28,793 bases of DNA from a virus: the IMG/VR virus record IMGVR_UViG_3300006802_000391, positions 1 to 28,793 of that record; one strand, 5' to 3'. Both the position numbers and the translations under genes were made by a program. Below are positions 17,629 through 25,923 of the stretch, in pieces. How positions within the stretch are numbered: the first letter of the stretch is position 1; each line of letters opens with the position of its first letter. The notes under the pieces were generated by a model, which saw only the letters and a list, made by a program, of their open reading frames with translations, ran no database searches and was not told the origin of the DNA.

Positions 17629-18402
17629 ATTAAATTCTCCTATATTGAAATCAGAATTGTCATCTAAATTAAATGCTACACTTTTAAGAATTACACTTCT
17701 CGGATTAGCAGGTTTAGATACTAGACCCTTGCCAGAAAAAGAAATGTTTCTCAAAGCTCTACCTATTTTATATCCTTGATACTCTCCTGTTCCGCCGTAA
17801 GCTCTAAGATGTTTAGTTAAAAATGATGACTCCTCATCTATAGCTAAAACTTTCTTAGCGCCGTCGTCGTTTGATAGAGCGTAATCAAATCCGGCAAATA
17901 GACATTCCATCGAAACGTACCACTTGCCCCCATCTATTTCAGAGATTATTTTCTCCATTCTTTCGCGATTTTCTTCGCCAGTCCAGCTATTGTAAAGGAC
18001 AGCTTGAGTAATAATATCAAAATCTTCAGGCATTTCTGAATCATTAGATACTGCCTTTCCGTCTTTTGTTAAAACATAGCTACCAGTAATATGTCCGATG
18101 ATATCATTTTCATCGTGCATAAAGTTGAACTGTTTATCTTCAGGTGTGTTCCTTGCTGCCCAAGTTGGTTCTGGCATAAATACATCATCGTTTTTATTCC
18201 AGCCACAAGAAACTAACACAGACTCTAAATAATAGAGATCTATTTGGTCTTTGTTTTCAGCGAAAGCCCTGTCGGTAATAGTTGCTGGAACTTTAAAAGC
18301 GTCAGCTTTAATAGCCTCAGAGCAATATGCAACACTAGCGGTACTCTTAACGAGTTCGCCAATACCGTCATTTATTTCGTTTTGATATATTTTTATATTC
18401 AT
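16936..18402 (-). CDS. Prohead protease fused to capsid scaffold, 488 aa
   Basis: ATG start preceded by AGAGGTAAT. Residues 1-245 look like a prohead serine protease of the herpesvirus-assemblin / T4 gp21 / S78 type. Candidate catalytic residues are H96 in NFMHDENDIIGHITGS and S164 in KWYVSMECLF; the domain ends in GLVSKPANPRSVIL. Residues 259-400 form a long charged coiled coil (LLEKQLEEVRAELATAKSEN). A Lys/Glu-rich stretch and a C-terminal helix (ISDWLSNNVLSTK) of the kind that binds capsid subunits follow. So one polypeptide holds protease and scaffold, and it probably cleaves itself and the capsid delta domain during maturation. An internal start gives free scaffold (next entry). The downstream neighbours are decoration and capsid genes. 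Confidence 0.85.
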   Translation of the reverse strand: MNIKIYQNEINDGIGELVKSTASVAYCSEAIKADAFKVPATITDRAFAENKDQIDLYYLESVLVSCGWNKNDDVFMPEPTWAARNTPEDKQFNFMHDENDIIGHITGSYVLTKDGKAVSNDSEMPEDFDIITQAVLYNSWTGEENRERMEKIISEIDGGKWYVSMECLFAGFDYALSNDDGAKKVLAIDEESSFLTKHLRAYGGTGEYQGYKIGRALRNISFSGKGLVSKPANPRSVILKSVAFNLDDNSDFNIGEFNMSDNLLEKQLEEVRAELATAKSENDAIKAQIEEAKDKEFASKVESFQADIEAKDNSIAELEESIKSSQARVAELEDALTKSQEELSVAMKDMEDMKKKEKGRKRMAALVEAGFEQEEAEETLAAFDSVNDEAFDVIVAKMYDKMKAKKDKKEDEAEAAMPPEMKEAIEKKKKEKEAKADEEAEAEVTPELLEDVETSEATLVDATPDVDEVESTRASISDWLSNNVLSTK

Positions 18403-18418
18403 GTATTACCTCTACATT

Positions 18419-18428
18419 TAGTATACAC
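18419..18428 (-). promoter_or_regulatory. Candidate promoter element GTGTATACTA upstream of protease-scaffold
   Basis: In the 57-bp gap between portal and protease-scaffold the minus strand reads GTGTATACTA, one base from the repeated GTGTATAATA. A T/A-rich run lies upstream, with TTAAAA at 17 bp. It is 17 bp before the start codon. Confidence 0.45.
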
Positions 18429-18459
18429 AAAAAAATTATTTTTTTTAAAAAACGTGATT

Positions 18460-20475
18460 TTAACTATCCAGAAAATACTCTATGTAGCAAGAGATCGCAT
18501 GTTTTCTAAAATTTTCAATGTTCATATTTTCTAAATTTGTATTAGTTGAATTTAGCCTTTCTTGAAGTTTCTGTGGCATCTTCTTAGTAGATCCTATAAT
18601 CTTTTGTATTGATTCCACGGTGACTTCAGACATTGGATTGAGATTAGATAAGACATGAAGCTTGATCTCTTCTAGGTCATTTGCTTGAGATTTATTTAAA
18701 CCTCTAAGATTTTTCTTTCCGAGTACAGATAAATACGCCTCGTTTGTTATTTCTGATATTTTGTCAAATGATTTGTTTGCCCAGACAATAAATTCAGCAA
18801 CTCCCGGTTTAGATTTAGGCGTCTCAGTTCTCTGTTTTCTTGGTCCTTCGTCTAGTTTGTTTGCGGGCCTACCGTTTGGATTAACAGGTTTTTGTTTTTC
18901 TTTTTTCTCAGCCATCTTTTCGTTGATCTGCCCCTGCTTTTCCATTTTTTCTATTTCAAACTGCTTATTTGGATTATGATATGGACTGGCCTTTTCTGGT
19001 AAATTCTCTTTTGATCTATCTTTATCTTCTCTTTTTAATCTCATCTTTTCTACAGATGGAACCTCTTTAAATCTTTCCAGAACAGTTTCGTGGGAGATAA
19101 TGTCCCTGTCTGCTAGTTGTATTAACAGGTTTTTCTCAGAGGCTTCGTCAGATAGGCTCATTTGATCGTACATAATGTGTGGAGACTTTCTGAAACCCAT
19201 AGCCTTTCTGACTATTTCACACTCTTTCTCCCAAAAAGACGTTAACTGATCTCTTCCGTATTGCAATCTCTCAACCAAGGTTTTCAAAGAAATGAAGTTG
19301 TTTGTGAATCCTCCACCGTTTCCAGCTATACCCGTTAAGGTTGGAGGAACGCCCAGTCCTGCATATATACTATTGAGAACAGAGTTATATTTCTCAGATC
19401 CTAAGAATTTATATACTTGACTATTAGATTCAGTGTAAGAAAGCTCTGGACCCCAAACTAACTCCATCGTACCTCCACCAACATTACTAGAAAGTATATC
19501 TCTTAGTTTATTAATGGCAGCCTTATTAGGTAATATTTTATGATCTAGATTACCGAGAGTCCAAAGTCTAATATTCGAGATAGCACCGTCTAGAGCGGAT
19601 AAATCAGCAAGTCGCATCTTCTCTAGCATAATAACATCGTCAAGAATAGCATAAATTAAGGGGTTGGCCCAGTTAGACCAATCATCCTTTTTGTAGTAAA
19701 ACATAGAGAGTCTTTCTGGATCAAGCTCAATTTTCTTATCTCCATTTTTAATTCTAGACTTTACCTCTGGAGGTAACGTGTCAAGTAGATGGGCTGGTAT
19801 AGCGCCGTCTTTAAAGTTGTCTAAGAAGCTTGTTGGAGAAAGCTCAAACTTCCTAGTACCTAGAAATAAATTAATATTACTGTCTTTGATTTCAAGAGAT
19901 ATAGGGTTAAAGAAATTATATCTCCAAGGTATTAAGTTCTTTTCAAAATTAGGAACTTCTACAACAATATCCTGCCCCATAGACTTGATGTATTTCGTTA
20001 CTTCGGGGGTCATGTTAGCATAACTACGATATACTGGGACTTGACCAGCTCTATATAGAAGATTTAAGAATCTTTCAGATCTTTCTTTACCATTTATCTT
20101 CTTGAACCATTGCTGGTAAAATTTTTCTACGCTCCTATTCTCGTGAACAATATTGATACCCTGACAGCCGAAATCGCCCATTAGGTCGATGACATTTCTA
20201 ATTATACCAACTTTTTCATATGCGTCCATACACATCTTAATGGCGCGTTTTTGTCTGTAGGGTACTCTTTCTTCTGGTCTAAAGGCGTAATAGTCAGAGG
20301 TTCTAAAACCGGGACGAACACTTCTGTTAGGCTCAATGTCCTTAAAATCTCTGTAGTGGTTAGCCTTGCTAACACCGCCATAGCTTTCACCAGCTTCTGA
20401 AAATTGTTGAAATGCAGTAGCTCTACTTGAAGCGTCTGAATCATTCCAAGTTATGAGAGATTTATCTTTGTTCAT
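18460..20475 (-). CDS. Portal protein, 671 aa
   Basis: ATG start with AAGGA 7 nt upstream. It lies between large terminase and prohead protease, the canonical portal position. The N-terminal third (AYEKVGIIRNVIDLMGDFGC, then FLNLLYRAGQVPVYRSYANM) shows the clip/wing pattern of phage portals. The middle (LYAILDDVIMLEKMRLADLS-like helix at about 266-285, SEKYNSVLNSIYAGLGVPPT, LVERLQYGRDQLTSFWEKEC) matches the long stem helix region. The C-terminal about 150 residues are basic, Pro-rich and disordered-looking (QKPVNPNGRPANKLDEGP), then helical, and are longer than in minimal portals. It should form the dodecameric ring through which the terminase pumps DNA. No sign of frameshift is seen. The call is secure from motifs plus order. 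Confidence 0.9.
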   Translation of the reverse strand: MNKDKSLITWNDSDASSRATAFQQFSEAGESYGGVSKANHYRDFKDIEPNRSVRPGFRTSDYYAFRPEERVPYRQKRAIKMCMDAYEKVGIIRNVIDLMGDFGCQGINIVHENRSVEKFYQQWFKKINGKERSERFLNLLYRAGQVPVYRSYANMTPEVTKYIKSMGQDIVVEVPNFEKNLIPWRYNFFNPISLEIKDSNINLFLGTRKFELSPTSFLDNFKDGAIPAHLLDTLPPEVKSRIKNGDKKIELDPERLSMFYYKKDDWSNWANPLIYAILDDVIMLEKMRLADLSALDGAISNIRLWTLGNLDHKILPNKAAINKLRDILSSNVGGGTMELVWGPELSYTESNSQVYKFLGSEKYNSVLNSIYAGLGVPPTLTGIAGNGGGFTNNFISLKTLVERLQYGRDQLTSFWEKECEIVRKAMGFRKSPHIMYDQMSLSDEASEKNLLIQLADRDIISHETVLERFKEVPSVEKMRLKREDKDRSKENLPEKASPYHNPNKQFEIEKMEKQGQINEKMAEKKEKQKPVNPNGRPANKLDEGPRKQRTETPKSKPGVAEFIVWANKSFDKISEITNEAYLSVLGKKNLRGLNKSQANDLEEIKLHVLSNLNPMSEVTVESIQKIIGSTKKMPQKLQERLNSTNTNLENMNIENFRKHAISCYIEYFLDS

Positions 20476-20518
20476 TTTGGTCCTTTTGGGTAATCTGATT
20501 GCAATTACATTGGTATTG

Positions 20519-20528
20519 TATTATACAC
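20519..20528 (-). promoter_or_regulatory. Candidate promoter element GTGTATAATA upstream of portal
   Basis: In the 56-bp gap between terminase and portal the minus strand reads TGTGTATAATA, the same 11 bases as in the gap before the fibre block. A possible -35, ATGAAA, lies 18 bp upstream inside the terminase 3' end. It is 43 bp before the portal start. Confidence 0.55.
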
Positions 20529-20531
20529 AGA

Positions 20532-22523
20532 TTAGTAGATATCTTTCATATTATCCGAAAACCAATTTGGACCAGTATATAGATTTTCTGTTTTCTTTTG
20601 ATTTGAATCCTTTGGCATTGTAGAAGCAAAACCGCCAAAAAACTCGTACTGTTCTTGTGTAGGCATCCTAGCTAAAACTCTAGCTGCCATATTAGCCATG
20701 ATTAAAGATGAGTATCGGTCTTTTCTCATCTTGCTCTTTTTGCCAGCAGCCACAACCACTTCTGGTGTATCCCACCTGTCGCGACCATTAGCAGTCTGGG
20801 TCATTTGGATCATGGATAATTCATCTTTAAGTTCTTCAATATCCATAACACATTCTTCTAGGGTGTCATACATTCTACCCTTCATGCCATCTTCAACGTT
20901 AGATATACCAATAGTAATAGAATCAAACCTTGGAAACAAAAGAACCTTATCTTCTAGGTCTTTTCTAAGCCCATGATTTGCCTCTGCTAACCAGTCATAT
21001 TTTGCAAATTGGCACATTTCTAATATGTGTAATCCGCGTTGATCATCAGTATCTTTAGGCTTATCGTCGTCAATGGTGGGCCATATTTCGACTTCTCCCG
21101 GCTGGAGCTTATCTTTGTCGTGAAGGGATTCCATAACTGCGATACCACCACCCTGAGCGTCCATAGCAATGTGAATACATGGAAATAATTTCATCAAGTC
21201 TCTAATTTTTCTAGCGCAATAGGAGTAAAAATCAGTCTCAGTAGAATAGCCCTTCTTGACCTTTTCTTTGTGTTCTGAACGTGTAGTAGTCCAGCAATGA
21301 ACAATGCGTCTATGATCTTGATTTATTTCAAGAACAATTATACTAAAATTATCAACTTCGGAAGCGGGGTCAACCCCAAATATATATTTTTTATTGGAAT
21401 CTCCAATAAGTTTGGCTTCAAAGATTATGTCTTCGCCTTTTGAGTCTTTTATTGGCTCTTGATCACTAACAACACAAGATTCTATCAAAGACCTCTTAAA
21501 GAAACCCTCTGAGTCACGAGTAAAAACTGCTCCGAACTCCATCTGGTAGATACCAGCATGAACAGTTGCTTTCGATCTAGCAACCTGAGCAGCATCCATA
21601 AAGCCATCTGGAAGAAGTTCGTAGGGTATTCTCATGATTGAATACTCTGTCCAGTCAAAGTTTTCTGGAACGTCATCTCCACCAAAGACTTCTCTAAGTT
21701 TTATACTGTCCCCTTGGCTTTTTATGATGGACTTCCATCTCTTCCAGTATGTCGCAAAATGATTAAAGTCATAATAAGCGGTTCCACTTAGAATAATTTG
21801 GTTGTCTTTGTTCTCTAGCTTTTGCTCATCTTTACCTCTTATCTCTACGCCAAGCTCTCTTGCCTTTTTTTCTGACGCTAAACGTTTTACATTCTCGATA
21901 GGGTCAGAAGACACAGCAGCAAAACCAGCAACAACAGTCTCGAAGATATCGCGAGGAATAGAAGCAAACTCGTCAGAGATAATGTCATTAGCACGCTGAC
22001 CTCTAATCTTCTGTCCATCACCAAGCGGTAAACAAGTAACCCTACTATCGTTAATACGCATAACGCAGCGATCCACATCTCGTCTAGGGCCAGAATTGGC
22101 ATCGCATATATCCCTTAGTATTGGTGAATTATTCCATATTGTCTCCATGTATTCAAAAAGAACTTTAGACTGTCTAAACGCAGCGCCGACAACCACCACC
22201 TTTCTGTTTGGCAGCAGAAGCGCCCTCAACATGGAATATAAAGAAAGCATAAACGATTTACCAAATCCACGACTCGCTATTAGCATTGGAAACTTTCTAT
22301 TCCATAGTTCATGTAGAATAAGGGCTTGTGATGGTAGGATTTGTATATTAAATATGTGCTTTACCAGAAAAGAGAAATATTCAGGTCTAGTCATCAACCA
22401 AGATAGCTTTAAATGGTAGTCATCTTCTGCACTATTTAAAATTGACATTGGGTTAAACAGATCTTTATCGTCTACATCTAGCTTCAGCCACGCTTCATCT
22501 ATTTGTTTTAGTTTTTTATTCAT
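20532..22523 (-). CDS. terL: Terminase large subunit, 663 aa
   Basis: The start overlaps the ClpP-like stop as ATGA, so translation is probably coupled. The ATPase domain has Walker A SRGFGKS (84-90), Walker B IISDE (181-185, acidic pair D184-E185) and the coupling motif SGTAYYD (246-252). The RNase-H-like nuclease domain has D385 in IFGVDPASE and D455 in IAMDAQGGG. It cuts concatemeric DNA and drives it into the prohead through the portal encoded next. At 663 residues it is on the long side for the family. This is the most reliable phage marker in the window and the best gene for placing it in a tree. Confidence 0.95.
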   Translation of the reverse strand: MNKKLKQIDEAWLKLDVDDKDLFNPMSILNSAEDDYHLKLSWLMTRPEYFSFLVKHIFNIQILPSQALILHELWNRKFPMLIASRGFGKSFMLSLYSMLRALLLPNRKVVVVGAAFRQSKVLFEYMETIWNNSPILRDICDANSGPRRDVDRCVMRINDSRVTCLPLGDGQKIRGQRANDIISDEFASIPRDIFETVVAGFAAVSSDPIENVKRLASEKKARELGVEIRGKDEQKLENKDNQIILSGTAYYDFNHFATYWKRWKSIIKSQGDSIKLREVFGGDDVPENFDWTEYSIMRIPYELLPDGFMDAAQVARSKATVHAGIYQMEFGAVFTRDSEGFFKRSLIESCVVSDQEPIKDSKGEDIIFEAKLIGDSNKKYIFGVDPASEVDNFSIIVLEINQDHRRIVHCWTTTRSEHKEKVKKGYSTETDFYSYCARKIRDLMKLFPCIHIAMDAQGGGIAVMESLHDKDKLQPGEVEIWPTIDDDKPKDTDDQRGLHILEMCQFAKYDWLAEANHGLRKDLEDKVLLFPRFDSITIGISNVEDGMKGRMYDTLEECVMDIEELKDELSMIQMTQTANGRDRWDTPEVVVAAGKKSKMRKDRYSSLIMANMAARVLARMPTQEQYEFFGGFASTMPKDSNQKKTENLYTGPNWFSDNMKDIY

Positions 22524-23134
22524 TTATATATCCCGTCTACGAATCCATAGTATACTGCTTCTTCAGCGCTCATATACCAGTCTCCGTCTTTCATTTTTCT
22601 TTTTATAAAGGATTTTGTCTTAGATAAGTTATATTCTCTTTCTTTAAAATAAGCTCCGTATCTATAGCATTTCTCGGCGTATATAGAAACCATAGTTTCT
22701 GCGTTTTTCTTGTCTACTATTGAATAATTTTGTGCGCTAAGATAGTCTCCGGTCAAGTCACTAGATCCATAGTGACACATGAATACCGAATTAGGGGTTA
22801 GTAGTCTCTTGTTTGCGGACTGGATTATGATAGAACCCATAGAGCATAGCTGTGAGTATCCTATCATCGTTGTTTTACATTTACAGTTATTGATGGCGTC
22901 ATAAATACCCATACCAGCATACCAACAGCCACCTACTGTTTGTAGATAGATCGTTATAGGTTCTTTGCTTATATTTTTTAGAAAGTTTATATTTTTATAA
23001 AAGTTTTGCAACATTCGGTGTTCTACACCAGCGCTTTCTCCTGAGTCGTCAAATTCATTTATGTATATCTCCCTATTCTTTACATCAATTCCATATGAAT
23101 GAATCTCAGATATAACATCTCTATTCATGGTCAT
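22520..23134 (-). CDS. ClpP-like serine protease, 204 aa
   Basis: ATG start joined as ATGA to the preceding ERCC4 gene and to terL after it. The fold pattern is ClpP/crotonase: REIYINEFDD at the N-terminus, PITIYLQTVGGCWYAGMGIY (oxyanion-loop strand) and the nucleophile S98 in CSMGS. H121 follows in FMCHYGS (ClpP has MIHQP), then the end KDGDWYMSAEEAVYYGFVDG that closes all ClpP proteins. The catalytic acid is probably an Asp in KDGDW. 204 residues equals typical ClpP. In many phages a ClpP-like enzyme is the prohead protease, but here a second, assemblin-like protease is fused to the scaffold. This one might therefore act elsewhere, for example on host or regulatory proteins. No ClpX-type partner is in the window. 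Confidence 0.85.
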   Translation of the reverse strand: MTMNRDVISEIHSYGIDVKNREIYINEFDDSGESAGVEHRMLQNFYKNINFLKNISKEPITIYLQTVGGCWYAGMGIYDAINNCKCKTTMIGYSQLCSMGSIIIQSANKRLLTPNSVFMCHYGSSDLTGDYLSAQNYSIVDKKNAETMVSIYAEKCYRYGAYFKEREYNLSKTKSFIKRKMKDGDWYMSAEEAVYYGFVDGIYK

Positions 23135-23634
23135 GATTTTCGCCCTATGGTATATTTCTCGTTGATTCTTTTTAGTAAACTACTTGTTAAGTCAAACGCA
23201 CCTCTTTCGCTACCAGCAAATATTACGTGGACATCGTTAAAGACAGCGAACTCCATTAGGCACCTGAGTATGTATTTTCCTGTTATCTTTACCTTGCCCT
23301 TCAGTTCTTTTGGTATGTTAGCGCCCTCTGGAAACTTCATAACATCTTCCATAGAAAACTCACAAACTATAAACTTGTGTTCGTAGTCTCTCATTCTTTC
23401 TACTTCATTGTAGAAAGCATATTTACCTTTACCTAGATTTAGGGCGATTTCCGAAACACTGGCTTTTCTTTCTATACAAACCTTATCCTCCATGCCTAAT
23501 ATAGAGTAATCGCCTGTGTCTAGCTTTCTTTGTACGGTACCTTGACAGGTGTTAAACTTCTTGAAAAAGTAACCCTGTTGTTCTCTTGTGTCTCTTACGA
23601 CGGTATATCCGGGTGCGGTTTTATATTTAGCCAT
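23131..23634 (-). CDS. ERCC4/XPF-type nuclease, 167 aa
   Basis: Overlaps the HNH gene by 8 nt and the ClpP-like gene by 4 nt. Visible motifs are VRDTREQQGYFF (D15, E18), TGDYSILG (G41-D42) and CIERKASVSEIA (E55-R56-K57), i.e. the GD...ERK metal-dependent core of XPF/Mus81-family nucleases. The aspartate usually found four residues after ERK is replaced here by S61-E62. A helical part (AFYNEVERMRDY) and a strand FIVCEFS follow, as in the family. There is no helix-hairpin-helix domain, so it is a stand-alone core, as in other small phage versions. It may resolve branched DNA before packaging or serve recombination; its place next to terL favours the first. Confidence 0.85.
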   Translation of the reverse strand: MAKYKTAPGYTVVRDTREQQGYFFKKFNTCQGTVQRKLDTGDYSILGMEDKVCIERKASVSEIALNLGKGKYAFYNEVERMRDYEHKFIVCEFSMEDVMKFPEGANIPKELKGKVKITGKYILRCLMEFAVFNDVHVIFAGSERGAFDLTSSLLKRINEKYTIGRKS

Positions 23635-23893
23635 TTTTACTTCTCACGATATCTTGAAATAGTCCTTGATAATGTTGTTCATGACCCGTTACCTTCTGGT
23701 GACAGTATCTACATAGTGTTATTCCGTTATCAACGTCATATCTCAATGTGGAGGCGCTTGCCCATTTTTGTATGTGGTGTGCATTTAAACTCTTTGTACG
23801 TTTGCATCCCGGCATCTGGCATTTAAAGCCATCTCTTTTGTATACCTTTACTCTCCAGTCTTTATAAACAGGGTCGTCATAGTTTCTTCTCAT
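23627..23893 (-). CDS. HNH endonuclease, 88 aa
   Basis: ATG joined as ATGA to the preceding 82-aa gene. It is a compact HNH protein with zinc pairs C25/C30 and C61/C64, the catalytic H39-H40 in NAHHIQKW, N56 in DVDNGITLC and a final H71. Nearly the whole length is the nuclease domain, with no homing-endonuclease DNA-binding tail. It is in phase with its neighbours, so it is an operon member rather than an insertion. HNH proteins beside terminase are needed for packaging cleavage in HK97-like phages (established for that group). The same job is plausible here, with strand nicking in recombination as the alternative. Confidence 0.9.
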   Translation of the reverse strand: MRRNYDDPVYKDWRVKVYKRDGFKCQMPGCKRTKSLNAHHIQKWASASTLRYDVDNGITLCRYCHQKVTGHEQHYQGLFQDIVRSKNG

Positions 23894-24138
23894 GGTGTCT
23901 CGATTTTAATTATTCTTACATCATAAAATATATCTTTTATAAATTCTAAAGTTTCCACAGAATGGTCTGACCTTAGTATTTTACTCGCGAGTTTATGCAT
24001 AGCTTTATAACACGCGTCGTCTGGATCATTCGCTTCTACAAAGATTATGGGCGATGCGCTATTATAGTCTTCTAGATCATATTTTTTTAATCTAGATATA
24101 ACTAAGGTTAGAATCATATGTACTTTGTAAATTTTCAT
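23890..24138 (-). CDS. Small protein of unknown function, 82 aa
   Basis: Overlaps gmd upstream and HNH downstream by ATGA on both sides, which supports it as a real coupled gene. The pattern KIYKVHMILTLVISRL (strand), IIFVEANDPDDACYKAMHKL (strand then helix) and IKDIFYDVRIIKIETP (strand) suggests a small alpha/beta ferredoxin-like fold. No catalytic or metal residues stand out, and I do not recognise a family. Its place suggests a packaging or nuclease accessory protein, but that is context only. Confidence 0.7.
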   Translation of the reverse strand: MKIYKVHMILTLVISRLKKYDLEDYNSASPIIFVEANDPDDACYKAMHKLASKILRSDHSVETLEFIKDIFYDVRIIKIETP

Positions 24139-25136
24139 TGTATATCATGTTGTACCATCATTTTAACTAAGTCCTCGAATGAATGTTTAGGTGTCCATCC
24201 TAGTTTGTTATTAGCTTTACTGCAATCTCCTCGTAGATAGTCAACTTCTGCTGGTCTATAAAACTCTGGGTCTTGAACTACATAGTCAGACCAATCGTCA
24301 ATACCAACCTCTTTAAATGCAACATCTAAAAATTCTCTAATAGTATATGTGCGTCCTGTGCATATTACATAATCATCGGGACAGTCTTGCTGTAGCATCA
24401 TCCACATCGCTTCACAATAGTCTCCTGCGTATCCCCAATCTCTATATGCGTCAAGATTACCTAATCTAAGTTTTGGGAAGTCAGCACTTTTTCCACTTTT
24501 TACAAATTCTCCGATCCATTTTGTAATCTTTCTCGTTACAAATTTTTCTCCTCTTCGTGGTCCCTCATGATTAAATAGAATACCGGCACTAGCATGTAGA
24601 CCATAACCCTCTCTATATAACCTAGTCATGTAGTGAGCGGCACATTTAGCAATAGCATATGGACTTTGAGGTAGGAATTTAGTTTCTTCGTTTTGGTATT
24701 TGCTTTCAGATGTCATGCCAACCTGTATGTCGTAGTTGCTACCAAACATCTCACTACTACTTGCTTGATAAAATCTTGTGTTCATCATCTTTAAATCTAC
24801 GATGCTTTGTAAAATATTTAAACAGCCTTTACCTGTGATATCCCAAGTTAAACCCGGTTGATTAAATGAGACCGCAACATGGGATTGCGCGGCAAGGTTA
24901 TAGACTTCATCTACTTGACCGTGATAACTTAAAGTATTTAAAACGCTAGATTGGTCCGTAATATCTCCTTCAAGTAATTTAAATCTATTGTTATCATGAA
25001 GGTGTGAAATACGTGTCGTGTTATCTGTACTGGTTCTTCTTGATACACCATAAACGATGTAGCCCTTCTCTAGCAATAGATCCGCCAAATGACTTCCGTC
25101 CTGTCCCGTAACGCCGTAGATTATAGCTGTCTTCAT
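24135..25136 (-). CDS. gmd: GDP-mannose 4,6-dehydratase, 333 aa
   Basis: ATG start with AAGGAC upstream, 1 nt after the small-terminase stop. It is an extended short-chain dehydrogenase: NAD(P)-binding GVTGQDGS (8-15), YNLAAQSHVAVSF (79-91), the active-site loop SSSEMFG (126-132) with E129, the catalytic Y160-x-x-x-K164 in SPYAIAKCAA and the substrate motif FNHEGPRRGEKFVTRKIT (188-205). This is diagnostic for Gmd, which turns GDP-D-mannose into GDP-4-keto-6-deoxymannose, precursor of GDP-fucose, rhamnose, perosamine and colitose. At 333 aa it is shorter than the E. coli enzyme but complete. No reductase or aminotransferase for the next step is in the window, so the host or a distant phage gene must act next. 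Its place between small and large terminase is unusual. Confidence 0.95.
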   Translation of the reverse strand: MKTAIIYGVTGQDGSHLADLLLEKGYIVYGVSRRTSTDNTTRISHLHDNNRFKLLEGDITDQSSVLNTLSYHGQVDEVYNLAAQSHVAVSFNQPGLTWDITGKGCLNILQSIVDLKMMNTRFYQASSSEMFGSNYDIQVGMTSESKYQNEETKFLPQSPYAIAKCAAHYMTRLYREGYGLHASAGILFNHEGPRRGEKFVTRKITKWIGEFVKSGKSADFPKLRLGNLDAYRDWGYAGDYCEAMWMMLQQDCPDDYVICTGRTYTIREFLDVAFKEVGIDDWSDYVVQDPEFYRPAEVDYLRGDCSKANNKLGWTPKHSFEDLVKMMVQHDIQ

Positions 25137-25137
25137 T

Positions 25138-25923
25138 TTAGTCCTTGATTGTATCTGAGTTTAAAAAGGGTTGATCAACTTGTCCGTCTGTATATTTATG
25201 AAATCCTGAGAGTCGTTCTCTTTCTTTACGCATTGCTAGTCTCATTTTTTCCATCTCAATACCATACTGCTGAGTTATATCTGGATTACTCATCAAGTAT
25301 GCTATCCATCCGGTAAGACTTTGTTTGCTATCTTCTAATCTTTTGACTCTTTGTTCCCTAGTCGCCTTCATTTCTTTAAGCATAGAGTTTTTCTTTGTTT
25401 GCAATTCTCTGTAGTCTTTGTTGAGTGATTCCTGTGAAGCCTTCAGAGAGGCCACCTGACGCTCCATATTAAACACCACGTCTACATTCTGCTGGTCAGG
25501 GTCGCGCGCTCTCTCGTCGCGTATGAGGGTCTCTAGAGCTGAAATCTGTTGTATGTTATCTTTGTTCTGCTTTAAAGACCTATTCATTAATAATTCAAGT
25601 TTAATTAAATCAACAACTTGTAGTTCTTCTGTTGGTATAACATCGTCACGAAACTGCGAAATGATTCTAGCCCAATGGTATTTGAATAGCTTTAGTTCAT
25701 CTTCTGTAAACTGCTGCTGAACTTCTAACCAGTAGGGTCTGTTCTCTAGGTCGAAAGCTGCAATTTCTTCTCGTGAGGCGCCCTTGCCATGCTTTTTCTT
25801 GATAAAATTTTCTACACTTTCTGGATCTCTATCTAATTGTTCAGCAATTCTCTCTGGAGACTCCGTAAGAACATGACTTTCTATGTATTGTATCTCCTGC
25901 TTGGAGAACCTACCCTTTTTCAT
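25138..25923 (-). CDS. Probable terminase small subunit, 261 aa
   Basis: I choose the ATG at 25923 (MKKGRFSKQEIQYIESHVL) because GAGGAGG lies 6 nt upstream; an upstream TTG at 25938 would put the RBS inside the gene. Residues 4-45 form a helix-turn-helix (SPERIAEQLDRDPESVENFI). The middle part is helical (FTEDELKLFKYHWARIISQF). Residues about 120-215 form a long coiled coil (VASLKASQESLNKDYRELQT). HTH plus oligomerisation coiled coil, a few genes before terL, is what small terminases look like; they bind the pac/cos site and load TerL. No sequence family is recognised with certainty, so a DNA-binding regulator remains possible. Confidence 0.65.
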   Translation of the reverse strand: MKKGRFSKQEIQYIESHVLTESPERIAEQLDRDPESVENFIKKKHGKGASREEIAAFDLENRPYWLEVQQQFTEDELKLFKYHWARIISQFRDDVIPTEELQVVDLIKLELLMNRSLKQNKDNIQQISALETLIRDERARDPDQQNVDVVFNMERQVASLKASQESLNKDYRELQTKKNSMLKEMKATREQRVKRLEDSKQSLTGWIAYLMSNPDITQQYGIEMEKMRLAMRKERERLSGFHKYTDGQVDQPFLNSDTIKD

